DNA of 64,000 nt from NCBI GenBank assembly GCA_913061415.1, contig CAJXUD010000005.1, positions 124,001 through 188,000 on the forward strand, written 5' to 3'. The stretch is from an uncultured Oleispira sp. (GTDB taxonomy: Bacteria > Pseudomonadota > Gammaproteobacteria > Pseudomonadales > Oceanobacteraceae). Each line of letters opens with the position of its first letter. The stretch's first letter is position 1. A model generated the notes under the pieces. The model saw nothing but the letters and a program-made list of their open reading frames with translations, ran no database searches and was not told the origin of the DNA. Positions 7,867 to 18,978 of the stretch are shown here, in pieces. Both the position numbers and the translations under genes were made by a program.

Positions 7867-10800
7867 CTAATTGGCTCCCAGTACTTGCCAAGAGCCATCA
7901 ATATAGCGAATCACATAGACGCCATCACGCTCTTCTCTTAGACTGCCCGTCACTAAGCCTCGGAACGTTAAGTAAGCTATCGCGTCACAATCCTCCCCAA
8001 CAGTCGGGGTTACTCCCCTTGAGAAAAAACCACACTTTTCTTCACTGGCATTATCGCCAAACTCTTCTATTTCGCTATTTGTGTAAGGCGAATAAGAAAC
8101 ATTCGATCCAATGCCAGCAAATAGCCCTTCCTTTACCTGCTCATCTTCGGTTTTTTGCAATATCTTTGTGCCTTCAACAGGACCATCAATAAACTCAACC
8201 CCACCCCATGCCATTACATACTCACCAGATTCATTACCATCAGCATCCACAACATAGGCGACTGAGTAACTCTCGGAGTCACTACCAACGGCAAGGTAAG
8301 GCAATCCACTTCCCGTTTGGTGATTGATGACATGCTCTGCATCAAAAGCCATCAGAACATTTATCTGAATAACGTCGCGAGTTCTCCACACCAAACTAAC
8401 ATCAAGGACTGATTTTGGCAGGTAGCTTGCGCCTGCTTGATTGACAAGATTAGGTTTAAACTGCAAACGCATACTATCCACCCCCAACACTAAAGGGAGT
8501 TCAATTTTTCCATAATAAGAAGCTTCATGCGTAAACTCTTTTAACTTTCCATCATCATCAAGATAATCAATACGATAAGTACCTTGACCATTGTATTCCC
8601 GAAGCGTTAAAAAGTTTTTATTCTTTTCATAAAATTGATTGATAAAATTTTCAGGCGTTGCATCCCCTGCATATTTATTACCAAAGGAACATACCATTAA
8701 AGAACGCTCGACTTGGTTTCCATCCTCATCTAAAACAGGGTTCCCCTCATCATCCTTAACGACCACCGTAAAGCCATCAGTTTCAGCCAAGGCCTCCTCA
8801 TCTCCTGATCCAGCCGAACAGATTACGCCTAAATACTCATCTTCGCCTTCTAACTTAGGGTAAACAATATAGCGCTCTAAGCCGCCAACCTCATAATCCA
8901 ACTCTATATACTGAACATCTACATTGTCACCTTCCACAAGCTCACCCTCTGCATCCAGCTGAGGGATATTCATTGTACCTAGACGACTAATAACTAATGG
9001 ATAAGGACTTACCTGTCCAACCTCATAACCATTTCTTGGTTTAAAAAAGTTTTCAAAGGTTGGGTACACAGTATCAGGAAAATACGCGGTGGAATCTGTA
9101 CCGGAAACAAACGATTCACTGGCAGAAGCATCAAGAAAGAAAATGGCATTATCTCTGAGCTGAATAACATCGCCATTATCACCCGTTATTTCTCCTTTAC
9201 TACTTCCACTCGTAACAAGGGTCCCCCTAACACTGGATAAGTTATAACGCTTACCCAGTTTTTCGGTTTCTGGTTTTCCATCGACAAAATCTCCAGTATC
9301 GGTATTTGCAATCATCAATGCTGTCAGCGAGCCAGAAATCTTTACCTCACTACTGGTGTCTTTCTGCAAGGGGTCAAACAGTGTAAATTTAGGGAAGGCG
9401 AGCTCAATATAATCAGGCACTAAGTTCTCATTGACCGACACCCCCATTCCACCAGCGACCTTTTCAGGCTGAAGGGGAAGTTTTTCCAGCTTCTCTCTAA
9501 AAGAAAACCGAACACTACTTTTAATGCCATCAGAATTTTCCGAGGTAAAGTCAGAAAGCTCTAGTCGTATGTCATCAAAGACAATAACCCCACTCAAGAA
9601 CAGGTCATGAGTATACGATGAAGTCGAGCCCTCTGGGCTACTCTCATCGAATACTAAACCTTGTGTAACAACTAGATTAGTACCCGCTAAACTTGAACCA
9701 TCAGCTTTTATGATTGTTAATTTATTTTCACTGGCGACAAAGGTATTACCCGCAGAACCATCTGTGCTGTGCCACTCACTCTGCGTATCGCATTCACCGT
9801 GCGTACAGGTTAAATAGTATTGATAAATCGTTAATATTTTTTGGAAGACTAGATCCAAACTTGGCGACAAGCGACGCGTTTCAGCGGTTACCAAGTCAGA
9901 AGACGCTTTAATGCTAGCTCTATATTCTTCGGTAGCAAAATTACTCTGTAAATTACTTAGATACTTTACCATTGCTTTGGTTTTCATGATGGCGTCAGAA
10001 TAATCTTCTAAATAGTATTCGTTAATTTCAGGCTCAGCTGTCGTTAATTGACCTTCTACTAAATTCTCAATTTCTGCCTTGAACCGTGAGATGGCTAGCT
10101 CGACTTCTCCCGGCAAGGTACGATTTAATCCTTTATGGTAATCGCGGACTTTTTCTAAATTCTCAGAAGCCGTAACAAACCAATTTTCCAGTGTTAATAC
10201 CTGAGAAGATGGCGTTGTCTCTTTATGATGTAACTGTCCCTGATTATCAAGGAATTGACCAATGGCTTCTTGTTGAAAGCTTTTTTTACCCTCGGCCAAA
10301 TCTTTGTCATATTCCAACTCTAATTTTTGCCAGGCCGCCAACAATGCCCCATAACGGATGCTTTCTTCAATGGCAGTCGATGTATTGGTATTCAGTTGAT
10401 GCAAGAGCGCTAAGTTTGCAGGCTCCCGGGACAAGATATCACCAATACCCACGACGCCAGCCGTCTGAGAGTTACCTTTAACAATGCCATAATTACTGTA
10501 ATAACTTGCTGCAGGCACATCCCCAGTGGTTTCAGTGATAGCCAAGGCATCATTAATGTAGATAGTAGAACCTAAGGTACTCGCCATTTCAGTAATAGGA
10601 TTAATGACAACAAACTGCCCTTCCGATACGGACTCAACCGCAGCTGACCATTGCTGATTGGGGTTTAAAGAATAATACTCTCCAAAACCAACGACTTGAT
10701 CACCGGTATCACAGCCTTCAACAAGCTGACAACTGGCCTTTGCTGCTTTATAAGCCTCGGCTTCGGCCTCTGCTATTTCTTCTGTTTCCGGGTTCGGATT

Positions 10801-11124
10801 AAGATATGGGGTAAAAACCGATAAGATATAAGGACTTCTATCCTGAATTTCTACATTAAAGTGATAGCGTCCAAACTCATCAACTTCTTTAGCCTGTGCC
10901 TCTTCACTGCCATCTAAATTTAATGCAAACTTTCCGTGTTTTCCGATGGGTCTCGCCACGATCTCAGCACCAGTCACTGACGCGTTATTAATCACACCCG
11001 AAAAGCGTTTCAATTCACTACTCGGCAGAAAATTCTCAGTCTCAGAGTTGCCCGTGCAGCCTAATAATGAAACGACCGCTAAGACGCTTAGAATCTTTAT
11101 CTTAATACTCATAATCGAAGACAT
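7867..11124 (-). CDS. Large outer-membrane-type lipoprotein of unknown function
   Basis: A 1085-residue protein with a lipoprotein signal: the hydrophobic stretch IKILSVLAVVSLLGC gives a lipobox (SLLGC, Cys about residue 23), followed by TGNSETEN. Residue +2 is Thr rather than Asp, so sorting to the outer membrane is expected. The segment after it (FSGVINNASVTGAEIVARPI) looks like a carboxypeptidase-regulatory or Ig-like beta domain. The middle (about 270-440) is helical and the rest is Asp/Gly-rich beta sequence with many acidic pairs. It has its own terminator and lies apart from its neighbours. The alternative start at the internal ATG of MSIKIK would shorten it by four residues. I do not recognise a family; surface attachment or a structural role would be guesses. 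Confidence 0.7.
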   Translation of the reverse strand: MSSIMSIKIKILSVLAVVSLLGCTGNSETENFLPSSELKRFSGVINNASVTGAEIVARPIGKHGKFALNLDGSEEAQAKEVDEFGRYHFNVEIQDRSPYILSVFTPYLNPNPETEEIAEAEAEAYKAAKASCQLVEGCDTGDQVVGFGEYYSLNPNQQWSAAVESVSEGQFVVINPITEMASTLGSTIYINDALAITETTGDVPAASYYSNYGIVKGNSQTAGVVGIGDILSREPANLALLHQLNTNTSTAIEESIRYGALLAAWQKLELEYDKDLAEGKKSFQQEAIGQFLDNQGQLHHKETTPSSQVLTLENWFVTASENLEKVRDYHKGLNRTLPGEVELAISRFKAEIENLVEGQLTTAEPEINEYYLEDYSDAIMKTKAMVKYLSNLQSNFATEEYRASIKASSDLVTAETRRLSPSLDLVFQKILTIYQYYLTCTHGECDTQSEWHSTDGSAGNTFVASENKLTIIKADGSSLAGTNLVVTQGLVFDESSPEGSTSSYTHDLFLSGVIVFDDIRLELSDFTSENSDGIKSSVRFSFREKLEKLPLQPEKVAGGMGVSVNENLVPDYIELAFPKFTLFDPLQKDTSSEVKISGSLTALMIANTDTGDFVDGKPETEKLGKRYNLSSVRGTLVTSGSSKGEITGDNGDVIQLRDNAIFFLDASASESFVSGTDSTAYFPDTVYPTFENFFKPRNGYEVGQVSPYPLVISRLGTMNIPQLDAEGELVEGDNVDVQYIELDYEVGGLERYIVYPKLEGEDEYLGVICSAGSGDEEALAETDGFTVVVKDDEGNPVLDEDGNQVERSLMVCSFGNKYAGDATPENFINQFYEKNKNFLTLREYNGQGTYRIDYLDDDGKLKEFTHEASYYGKIELPLVLGVDSMRLQFKPNLVNQAGASYLPKSVLDVSLVWRTRDVIQINVLMAFDAEHVINHQTGSGLPYLAVGSDSESYSVAYVVDADGNESGEYVMAWGGVEFIDGPVEGTKILQKTEDEQVKEGLFAGIGSNVSYSPYTNSEIEEFGDNASEEKCGFFSRGVTPTVGEDCDAIAYLTFRGLVTGSLREERDGVYVIRYIDGSWQVLGAN

Positions 11125-11278
11125 TACCCATATTTTAATTATTGCTTGCTACCTTAAACCATATTAGCAACCTGATACACAATTCAATTTACGATTGTTT
11201 TACCCTGCTGCGTTCAACACCCTCAGACCTCAGCCGTAACAGCGCGAAGAATATTAACGAACACCTTTCGATACGCAT

Positions 11279-11313
11279 AAAAAAAGCGACTATTTTACAA
11301 TAGCCGCTTTTTT
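11279..11313. terminator. Bidirectional-type terminator after the two-haem cytochrome gene
   Basis: The stem GCGACTATT (11286-11294) / AATAGCCGC (11299-11307) has a 4-base loop and one mismatch. It has seven A on the left and six T on the right, so it could stop transcription in both directions. It serves the minus-strand gene ending at 11397. In the rest of the gap 11125-11396 I see only an AGGTACTAAC motif (11317-11326) and no gene. Confidence 0.8.
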
Positions 11314-11396
11314 ATCAGGTACTAACAATACGCTAGCATCTGAACTCACTATCACTAGAAAGTAGAAGACTAGTGATCAGACAACTAACGATCACA

Positions 11397-13898
11397 TCAC
11401 AGCGTCATAATAAACTGCACCAAATCCGCTGTTTCTGCGCTAGAACCTGCACACCATGGGTGTGGGGCTGCTGGCATACCAATCGGTTCAGGCGTTCCCA
11501 TTTCATCGGGGCCATATTGCTGACGCATTTTTTGGTAATCCCAATAGTAGTTATCTTTATCCCATTCAACTTCAGAGAAGTACTTATGGCGTTCAATAAA
11601 CAGGTTACGCTTATAGCCTTTATCTAACTTAGTAATGTAGTCAGATTTAGGCACACGAAATACATCACCCTTGCGGTTTAAGTCTGGCGCAGTGATCGGC
11701 TGATCAGCACTGCCGGGCTCTGGGCGTACTGGTTCGTGCAAAGTGTAATACTGATTATAAAGCGCAGAACCTTCTTCACAGCGTGCAGGGTCTACCAAAT
11801 CTGTCATATTACGAACGTGGCCATCAGACAATAAACCACGGCTTTGGGTCCAGTACATATCGCGCAAGAAGGTCGCTCGAATGGATTCCACTTCCTTTTG
11901 ATAAATAGTCGGAGCAAAGAAACGACCTACTTCATCTAAGCGAACCATTTTCTCATTAGTATTGGCACCTAGACCATCACTATGACAAGACGCACAATCA
12001 CGCTCAAAAACCGCTTTACCACGCTCTACCGCCGCTGCAACTTTTGGATAATCCTGCCACCCCTCGGCTAAGAACTGACCTTCTTGCAATGCAGGTACTT
12101 CACGGGTTCTCGTTACCGCTAAATCAGGCTGCTTTTTATAACCACCCCACCATTGGCGTTTGGGTGGCTGAGGCACCATCTCCACATAGGTCTCTGTCAC
12201 TAAAGACGTTTCCGTCTGCTCAGCTAAACGATCGTTATCACGCAACCAACGATACAGTCCCACTTGGCGTAGATCATCATCACTTTCATCTAACGTCGTC
12301 ATATACGCGGTTAAGGCTTCTAACGGCGCTTTGCGCATGGCGCCTTGGGCACCATCGGGCTCTTCTGAATGAATGTAAGACCCCTCAAAACCAACATACG
12401 ACTCAGTATGTGAAAGCGAACGACGAATCGCCATATAATTGGTAACGTTAGGAATCGCTATCGGCGAGAACTGGTAATCGTTGTCGGTATGACTGCCTTC
12501 ACCATTAATGCGCACCATATTATGCTCACCCGCACCTGCTGGCATGTGGTAAATCAGCATATCTTTGGCGACATTTTCAGCGCCCGCAGACCAAGATGGC
12601 CCTTCTTCTTTTTCGTAAATGCCTTTGAATTTCTTGGTAGCCGTTTGCAAAACCGTCCACTTCATTGACCAGCCTGGATTCGGCAAGCCTGGGAATACTT
12701 TAGTAATATCTTGGCCGTTAGCGCCTTGATAACTAATTTGATAACCGTGGCATGAGGCGCAGTTAAAACCAATGAATTCACCTGGGCCAGTATACGGCGC
12801 ATTACCTTCAGCCGAACGATAGCCAACCCAACCGGTGTCTTTGGTATTACCTTCAAACTTCGCTGGTGCTAAGGTTAAGAAACCCGGAATCGGTGTTGGC
12901 ATGGGATAAGCACCAAAGTACACATCGTCCATGGCTTCATCAGGTACTTGCCCACGTACTGATTTGATAGCACCAAACAACTTAGCTGGGTCGGCATAAC
13001 CACCAGCAATTGGATCTTTCGACTTATAATCAAAAATCGCATTCCAATCAAGATTACGCACCCAGTGGGCAACACCGATGTTGTAATCATAGGCCCAAAA
13101 AATTTCGCGGCCTTTGCGCACTAGCTCAGCAAAGCCAGGGTTATTAATATCGACCGCTATCGGCATACTCGCAGTAGCATCACTTAATTTCGACACCACA
13201 TCGCAATTATGCATGAAGGTATCATCCATAATGCGCGAGGTTTGTGCATCGATGACGTTATGCGTTTCTCCCGGATTAATTAACGATTCATTTGCGCCAA
13301 TACGCTTTTGCACCTGTACGATTAATGGCCCAGTACTGACATGGTCTGGTACACGGAATTGAATTTCATTATCGGCCCACGCAATGATGTTTTTTGGCCA
13401 CTCATCAACTTGCTCGTCCGTCTCATAATTCACTTGGTCAGCGGTTGCTAGCTTCTGGTCGAACATGCGCAAATCGGTTTCAAGAATTCGGGTATTCCCG
13501 ATCATGATTTTACTAAAGTCAATATCCACCCCTGCGCCAAAATGCGCACCCTTTAAGGTAACAATATCACCCGGCTGAAAAACCGGAACTTCAGTGCCTA
13601 AGCGCGTCCAGCTGACAGCGCCATTAACCTCAATGGTATCGATACTCGGTTGCAGCAGCGCTTGTTGAGCAGACTGCGCGCGCAATGCTTCACGAGCTAA
13701 GTCTGTCGAACACAACTCTTCTTGATGCGGAAAATCTCCGGGAAGCTTTGATAAGGCTGAAACATTAGCGCTATAGATCGACGCAAGGCCAATAGCAACG
13801 GCCAATACTGATCGACTCTTCAAACTGCGATGAAAAAAGCTATTAGGCATACCTTTCCCTGGGTAATAGGGTTTAGCCAGTTGAACCTGGTTATCCAT
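11397..13898 (-). CDS. Exported two-haem cytochrome c with N-terminal IPT-like domain
   Basis: An 833-residue protein. The N-terminus has a 27-residue polar leader and then a hydrophobic export signal (SVLAVAIGLASIYSANVSA), so it probably acts in the periplasm or outside. Residues about 85-200 look like an IPT/TIG beta domain (PGDIVTLKGAHFG, VSTGPLIVQVQ). Two haem-binding motifs follow: NCASCHGYQ near residue 381 and DCASCHSDG near residue 635. The C-terminus has HPWCAGSSAETADLVQFI. A large two-haem layout recalls the di-haem peroxidase/MauG group and RoxA-type oxygenases, but this is a weak resemblance and no substrate can be named. The start at 13898 has AGGAG 8 bases upstream. It stands alone, with a terminator at 11279-11313 and a 485-base gap upstream. 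Confidence 0.75.
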   Translation of the reverse strand: MDNQVQLAKPYYPGKGMPNSFFHRSLKSRSVLAVAIGLASIYSANVSALSKLPGDFPHQEELCSTDLAREALRAQSAQQALLQPSIDTIEVNGAVSWTRLGTEVPVFQPGDIVTLKGAHFGAGVDIDFSKIMIGNTRILETDLRMFDQKLATADQVNYETDEQVDEWPKNIIAWADNEIQFRVPDHVSTGPLIVQVQKRIGANESLINPGETHNVIDAQTSRIMDDTFMHNCDVVSKLSDATASMPIAVDINNPGFAELVRKGREIFWAYDYNIGVAHWVRNLDWNAIFDYKSKDPIAGGYADPAKLFGAIKSVRGQVPDEAMDDVYFGAYPMPTPIPGFLTLAPAKFEGNTKDTGWVGYRSAEGNAPYTGPGEFIGFNCASCHGYQISYQGANGQDITKVFPGLPNPGWSMKWTVLQTATKKFKGIYEKEEGPSWSAGAENVAKDMLIYHMPAGAGEHNMVRINGEGSHTDNDYQFSPIAIPNVTNYMAIRRSLSHTESYVGFEGSYIHSEEPDGAQGAMRKAPLEALTAYMTTLDESDDDLRQVGLYRWLRDNDRLAEQTETSLVTETYVEMVPQPPKRQWWGGYKKQPDLAVTRTREVPALQEGQFLAEGWQDYPKVAAAVERGKAVFERDCASCHSDGLGANTNEKMVRLDEVGRFFAPTIYQKEVESIRATFLRDMYWTQSRGLLSDGHVRNMTDLVDPARCEEGSALYNQYYTLHEPVRPEPGSADQPITAPDLNRKGDVFRVPKSDYITKLDKGYKRNLFIERHKYFSEVEWDKDNYYWDYQKMRQQYGPDEMGTPEPIGMPAAPHPWCAGSSAETADLVQFIMTL

Positions 13899-14045
13899 AA
13901 TGAAATCTCCTGTTGAGTGCCTTTAACTACGACGTATTTTTTATAATTGTTATTTGCGAACGCTATTCAAAGCAGCCCCTATTTAAAGAAACCCTTATTT
14001 AAAGAAGCCATCCGAGCTGAATAAAGCCTAAAATGGCATACAACC

Positions 14046-14090
14046 TAAACAGTCACTAACTAAACAGTCACTAACTGAACAGGTACTAAC
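14046..14090. repeat. 15-base tandem repeat, three copies
   Basis: TAAACAGTCACTAAC occurs at 14046-14060 and 14061-14075, followed by a variant TGAACAGGTACTAAC at 14076-14090. The last copy contains the AGGTACTAAC motif that recurs at 11317-11326 and at 58485-58494. Confidence 0.85.
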
Positions 14091-14295
14091 GTACGCATCC
14101 AACAACAATAGTAGCGAACATTTGTACACTCAAGTACTTAAAACCCCTTTCAAGCCGTTTTACTGTGCAAATATTAAATTAATACCAGCCTATGGTTTTT
14201 GATTAGAAAATAAGCGCCAAGCGATTTTTAAAATTAGCGTATTTCGCCGTAATTATTGATTTCTATTCTTATTTTTATTCTTAACAGACAAGCAC

Positions 14296-14337
14296 AAAAA
14301 AACCGCTATGATTTTTCAATCAAAGCGGCTTCTTTTT
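14296..14337. terminator. Rho-independent terminator of purL
   Basis: A long stem CCGCTaTGATT / AATCAaAGCGG (14303-14327) with a TTTC loop has a run of seven A on the left and CTTCTTTTT on the right. On the minus strand it ends in seven T, 47 bases beyond the purL stop. Confidence 0.85.
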
Positions 14338-14383
14338 ATAGCTGAGCTAACTTCAGCTAGCTTCTAACAACTAGCACTCAGTA

Positions 14384-17300
14384 TTAATCACACCAAACAC
14401 GGGCATTACGGAACATACGCATCCAAGCGCCGTCTTCACTCCACTCTTCTGGCTGCCAAGAGTTCTGAATCGCACGGAATACACGCTCTGGGTGAGGCAT
14501 CATAATCGTTACACGACCACCAGCGGCGGTTAAACCTGTAATCCCTTCAGCCGAACCGTTAGGATTCGCAGGATACGCTTCAGTCACTTGGCCGTAGTTA
14601 TCAACATAACGCAGCGCGATTTGTGAATTATCGTTTACCGCAGTTTTGTCGGCGTCACTGGCAAATTCAGCATGACCTTCACCGTGGGCAATGGCGATTG
14701 GCATATGCGAGCCTTCCATTCCTTGTAACAAGATAGAGTCAGACTTCTGCACTTCTACCAAGGCAACACGGGCTTCAAACTGCTCAGATTGGTTGCGTAC
14801 AAAGTGTGGCCAATGCTCAGCACCTGGAATTAATTCGTGCAGGTTAGACAACATCTGACAACCGTTACACACACCCAAAGCAAACGTATCTTCACGCTTA
14901 AAGAAAGCTTCAAACTCAGCGCGTGCCGTCGCGTTGAACAAGATCGATTTCGCCCAACCTTCACCCGCACCTAATACGTCACCGTAAGAGAAACCACCAC
15001 AAGCCACCAAGCCGCGGAAGTCTTTCAACGATACGGCACCCGAAAGCATGTCACTCATGTGCACATCAATGGTTTCGAAACCGGCGCGGTCAAACGCCGC
15101 GGCCATTTCGATTTGGCCGTTAACACCCTGCTCACGCAAGATCGCAATACGCGGACGTTCGCCAGCAGCACGCGAGTAATTAGCGGTAATGTCTTGGTTA
15201 ATATCGAAGGTTAACTCGGTATTCAAACCTGGGTCTTCAGCATCTAATAAACGATCAAACTCTTGCTTGGCGCAATCTGAGTTGTCACGCAGCGCTTGAA
15301 TCTCGTAAGACGTTTGTGCCCAGAAACGCTGATAAGTAATGCGGCTATTGGCCAATACTTCTTCATCGTTAAAGTTGAACTCAATTTGGTCGTCTTCGTT
15401 CAACGTACCGATTACGTGAGACATCTCACCTAAACCAGCGCCTTGCAGCTGAGCCAATACAAACTCAAGATCGCTACGACGAACCTGAATTACAGCACCC
15501 AATTCTTCGTTAAATAATGCACCTGTCAGCTCTGCTTCGCTATCGGCTAAGGTATCAAGCTTAACCGTCACACCGGCACGACCGGCAAAGGCCATCTCAG
15601 TTAACGTTGAGAACAAACCACCGTCTGAACGGTCGTGGTAAGCCAACAATTTATTGTCTTGGTTTAAGCCTTGAACCACTGCGAAGAACGCCGCTAAATC
15701 TTCAGCATCGTCTAAGTCAGCAGAGGTTTTACCCACTTGGCCATACACCTGCGCAATACACGAAGCACCCAAACGGTTTTGGCCGTTACCGAGATCGATC
15801 AAAATCAGGTCAGTGGCTTCTTCAATAGTCTTTAACTCAGGCGTCAACGTCTTAGACGCATCTACAACCGGAGAGAACGCTGTAATTACCACAGATAAAG
15901 GTGCGGTCACCGATTTATCAGTTCCGTTCTCTTCCCATGCCGTTTTCATCGACATGGAATCTTTGCCTACTGGAATCGTAATATCCAGTTCTGGGCACAG
16001 CTCCATACCAATCGCTTTCACGGTTTGGTAGAGTTTTTCATCTTCACCTGGGTGGCCAGCGGCGCACATCCAGTTGGCTGACATTTTAATATCAGATAGC
16101 TTCTCAATGTTCGCTGCAGCAATATTAGTAACCGCTTCACCCACTGACATACGGCCAGAAGCGGGCGCGTTAATCAAAGCCATCGGCGTACGTTCGCCCA
16201 TCGCCATCGCTTCACCGACTAGAGAATCATAAGACGAAGTCGTTACCGCGCAATCGGCAACCGGTACTTGATACGGACCAACAAACTGATCACGAGCAAC
16301 GGTACCGGTAATTGAGCGATCACCAATGGTGATCAAGAAGCTTTTACTCGCAACCGTTGGTAGTTTAAGAATACGCTCAGCGGCGTCTGCTAGATCTAAA
16401 TCAGCACCCGTGAATTCTTCTTGCTCGCCTTGCTTAGTTTCTACATCTTTATGAATACGCGGGGTCTTGCCTAATAGAACATCCAAAGGCAGATCGATTG
16501 GCGTATTGTCAAAATGACTGTCGGTAACCGTTAGGTGTTCTTCTTCGGTGGCGATACCCACTACCGCATACGGGCAGCGTTCACGCGCACAAATAGCATC
16601 AAAAGCCGCCATGTCTTCTTCCGCAACCGCCATTACATAGCGTTCTTGCGATTCGTTACACCACAATGCAAGCGGGCTCATGCCTGGCTCGTCATTATGA
16701 ATGTTACGTAATTCGAACTCACCACCACGGCCGCCATCGCTAACCAGCTCTGGGAAGGCGTTGGATAAACCACCCGCGCCTACGTCGTGAATAAAGGCGA
16801 TTGGGTTGGTATCACCCATCTGCCAGCAGCGATCAATCACTTCCTGACAACGGCGTTCCATTTCAGGGTTTTCACGCTGAACAGAAGCAAAATCTAAATC
16901 TTCGTTCGACTGACCAGACGCCATCGAAGAAGCTGCGCCTCCGCCTAAGCCGATTTGCATGGCTGGGCCACCCAAAGCAATCAAGCGCGCGCCTACCGGA
17001 ATGTCACCTTTTTGAACGTGTTCATCACGGATATTGCCGTAACCACCCGCGATCATAATCGGCTTATGGTAACCACGCACTTCGCCGTTGTATTCTTCTT
17101 CAAAGGTACGGAAGTAACCACAAATATTTGGACGACCAAATTCGTTATTGAACGCCGCCGCGCCCAAAGGACCTTCAATCATAATATCCAAGGCAGAAAC
17201 AATACGCCCTGGCTTACCATATTGAGATTCCCACTCTTGACCAAAACCAGGAATGTTCAAATCGGAAACCGTAAAGCCGTTTAAACCCGCTTTCGGCTTA

Positions 17301-18313
17301 GAACCACGTCCGGTAGCACCTTCATCACGAATTTCACCACCAGAACCGGTTGCAGCACCAGCATGAGGAGCAATCGCCGTTGGATGATTATGCGTCTCAA
17401 CTTTCATCAAAATGTGCATCGGTTCTTCGTTATACGAATAACCACGCGTATCACTGTTCGGGAAGAAACGACCCGCGGTAGGACCTTCAATCACAGAGGC
17501 GTTATCAGCATAAGCAGACAGAACACCCGTGCTGTGGTTCTTATAAGTGTTCTTAATCATTTGGAACAAGGAGTTTTCTTGTTCTTCACCATCAATCACC
17601 CAACTGGCGTTGAAAATTTTATGACGGCAGTGCTCTGAGTTTGCCTGAGCAAACATCATCAATTCGATATCCGTTGGGTTACGGCCCAACTTGTTGTAAG
17701 CCTCTAGCAAATAATCGATCTCGTCGCTTGCCAGTGCCATACCCAATTCTTTGTCCGCTTGCTCAAGTGCTGCGCGACCACCACCCATCACATCAACCGA
17801 TGCCATGGGGGCAGGCTCTGAATGCTGGAATAATTGCTCAGCGTCGGCTTTATTAGTTAATACCACTTCAACCATGCGGTCATGTATCAAACCACGTACG
17901 GTTTCAACTTCTTCAGCACTTAATGCACCGTTTTTAGCTGTTATATAGAAGGCTGTACCACGTTCAATGCGATCGATTTCTTTGATACCGCAGTTATGAA
18001 CAATATCCGTCGCCTTAGAAGACCAAGGTGAGATCGTCCCGATGCGAGGAACCACTAGGAAAAACTGGCTAGTAGAAAGCTCTGCGCCATCAATATCCTT
18101 AACATCGGCTTTTGGGCCATATTTTAGGATCTTGCCTAAAGTATCTAGCTGCTGATCTGTTAAATTAGAATCAGTCAGTTCAGAAGTCATATCCGCAAAA
18201 TGTACAAATTCAGCGTATACAGCAGCGACGTTAGGAACGGCGGCCTGTAATTTGGCTAGCATTTTAGTTATACGGAAATCAGAAAACGCAGGGGCGCCAC
18301 GTAGTTCAAGCAT
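14384..18313 (-). CDS. purL: Phosphoribosylformylglycinamidine synthase
   Basis: Catalyses the fourth step of purine synthesis (FGAR plus glutamine and ATP to FGAM). The long single-chain form typical of gammaproteobacteria is present at 1309 residues (E. coli 1295). The C-terminal glutamine amidotransferase carries the nucleophile in [13 protein letters not shown] and the HPERVF triad segment. The synthase part has [11 protein letters not shown] and the glycine-rich [13 protein letters not shown]. The longest open frame starts at a TTG (18328), but the family N-terminus MLELRGAPA begins at the ATG at 18313, which has GGAG nine bases upstream, so I use that start. The gene is monocistronic, with its own terminator at 14296-14337. 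Confidence 0.97.
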   Translation of the reverse strand: MLELRGAPAFSDFRITKMLAKLQAAVPNVAAVYAEFVHFADMTSELTDSNLTDQQLDTLGKILKYGPKADVKDIDGAELSTSQFFLVVPRIGTISPWSSKATDIVHNCGIKEIDRIERGTAFYITAKNGALSAEEVETVRGLIHDRMVEVVLTNKADAEQLFQHSEPAPMASVDVMGGGRAALEQADKELGMALASDEIDYLLEAYNKLGRNPTDIELMMFAQANSEHCRHKIFNASWVIDGEEQENSLFQMIKNTYKNHSTGVLSAYADNASVIEGPTAGRFFPNSDTRGYSYNEEPMHILMKVETHNHPTAIAPHAGAATGSGGEIRDEGATGRGSKPKAGLNGFTVSDLNIPGFGQEWESQYGKPGRIVSALDIMIEGPLGAAAFNNEFGRPNICGYFRTFEEEYNGEVRGYHKPIMIAGGYGNIRDEHVQKGDIPVGARLIALGGPAMQIGLGGGAASSMASGQSNEDLDFASVQRENPEMERRCQEVIDRCWQMGDTNPIAFIHDVGAGGLSNAFPELVSDGGRGGEFELRNIHNDEPGMSPLALWCNESQERYVMAVAEEDMAAFDAICARERCPYAVVGIATEEEHLTVTDSHFDNTPIDLPLDVLLGKTPRIHKDVETKQGEQEEFTGADLDLADAAERILKLPTVASKSFLITIGDRSITGTVARDQFVGPYQVPVADCAVTTSSYDSLVGEAMAMGERTPMALINAPASGRMSVGEAVTNIAAANIEKLSDIKMSANWMCAAGHPGEDEKLYQTVKAIGMELCPELDITIPVGKDSMSMKTAWEENGTDKSVTAPLSVVITAFSPVVDASKTLTPELKTIEEATDLILIDLGNGQNRLGASCIAQVYGQVGKTSADLDDAEDLAAFFAVVQGLNQDNKLLAYHDRSDGGLFSTLTEMAFAGRAGVTVKLDTLADSEAELTGALFNEELGAVIQVRRSDLEFVLAQLQGAGLGEMSHVIGTLNEDDQIEFNFNDEEVLANSRITYQRFWAQTSYEIQALRDNSDCAKQEFDRLLDAEDPGLNTELTFDINQDITANYSRAAGERPRIAILREQGVNGQIEMAAAFDRAGFETIDVHMSDMLSGAVSLKDFRGLVACGGFSYGDVLGAGEGWAKSILFNATARAEFEAFFKREDTFALGVCNGCQMLSNLHELIPGAEHWPHFVRNQSEQFEARVALVEVQKSDSILLQGMEGSHMPIAIAHGEGHAEFASDADKTAVNDNSQIALRYVDNYGQVTEAYPANPNGSAEGITGLTAAGGRVTIMMPHPERVFRAIQNSWQPEEWSEDGAWMRMFRNARVWCD

Positions 18314-18978
18314 TAGGTCGAGCTCCAAAAAAGTTGGAAGTGAACACGGTCAAAATTGGCCGCCATAATACGCGGGTATCAGGGAATAATCCACCGAGCG
18401 AAGGGAATAATCCACCCAACCGACGGCTTAATGTGTCATGACATGTGTAATGATTTGTTGGCAAATACGCAACAACCCTATGAACATCCTCATATTAGTC
18501 GCTCAATCGGTGTCATTTAACAGCCTTTATTATTACGACCTGCTGGGGGAAAACAGTTCTATATAACTTTTCCATCTACGTAACTCAGCATTAAGACTGA
18601 ATTATTACTTCCCTTGCGAGATTGCGATTCTCATCCAAACTTACTAATAACAAAGTATTAATGGTGAACCCATACTTAATCTAATGCCCAATCTAATACT
18701 TGGCATTAGTACCTAACTAATACCTAACTAGCAGCTAACATGAAGCGTTTTTATAACGGTTAGCAATATGAAACAAAGTGTTTCACTATTTTACGTTTTG
18801 AATTAACGCAGTAGTTTCAACTACTTAGAAGGATTTACCGAATCTAGAGAGGAGGCAAATGTGACTTAGTTCTCATCATAGGTGTTTTTTAGTGAAACAA
18901 ACCGTTAAAATGACCAAATAAACAAACGAGTGCACCAAAATAGTGCATGTAACAATGCACAAATGCATGAGGAGCTGT
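18314..18978. other. Intergenic region between purL and mltF
   Basis: This 665-base divergent gap must hold the promoters of purL (minus) and mltF (plus). Visible items are a 15-base direct repeat AGGGAATAATCCACC (18381-18395 and 18402-18416), a palindrome TGTCATGACA (about 18436-18445), a perfect 7-base-arm palindrome TGAAACA-AAG-TGTTTCA (18769-18785), and a run of TACCTAACTA-type repeats at about 18709-18730. I see no convincing gene. Confidence 0.6.

Larger units (their letters stand above)
13899..14383. other. Intergenic region between the cytochrome gene and purL
   Basis: This 485-base gap holds a 15-base tandem triplet repeat (14046-14090) and the purL terminator (14296-14337). The segment 13925-14040 has short repeated phrases (CCTATTTAAAGAA and CTTATTTAAAGAA at about 13977-14005). 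I see no coding frame that looks real. Confidence 0.6.

Noticed and set aside
14046-14090. CRISPR array
   Set aside because: The repeat units abut with no spacers, and no cas genes are present in the window.
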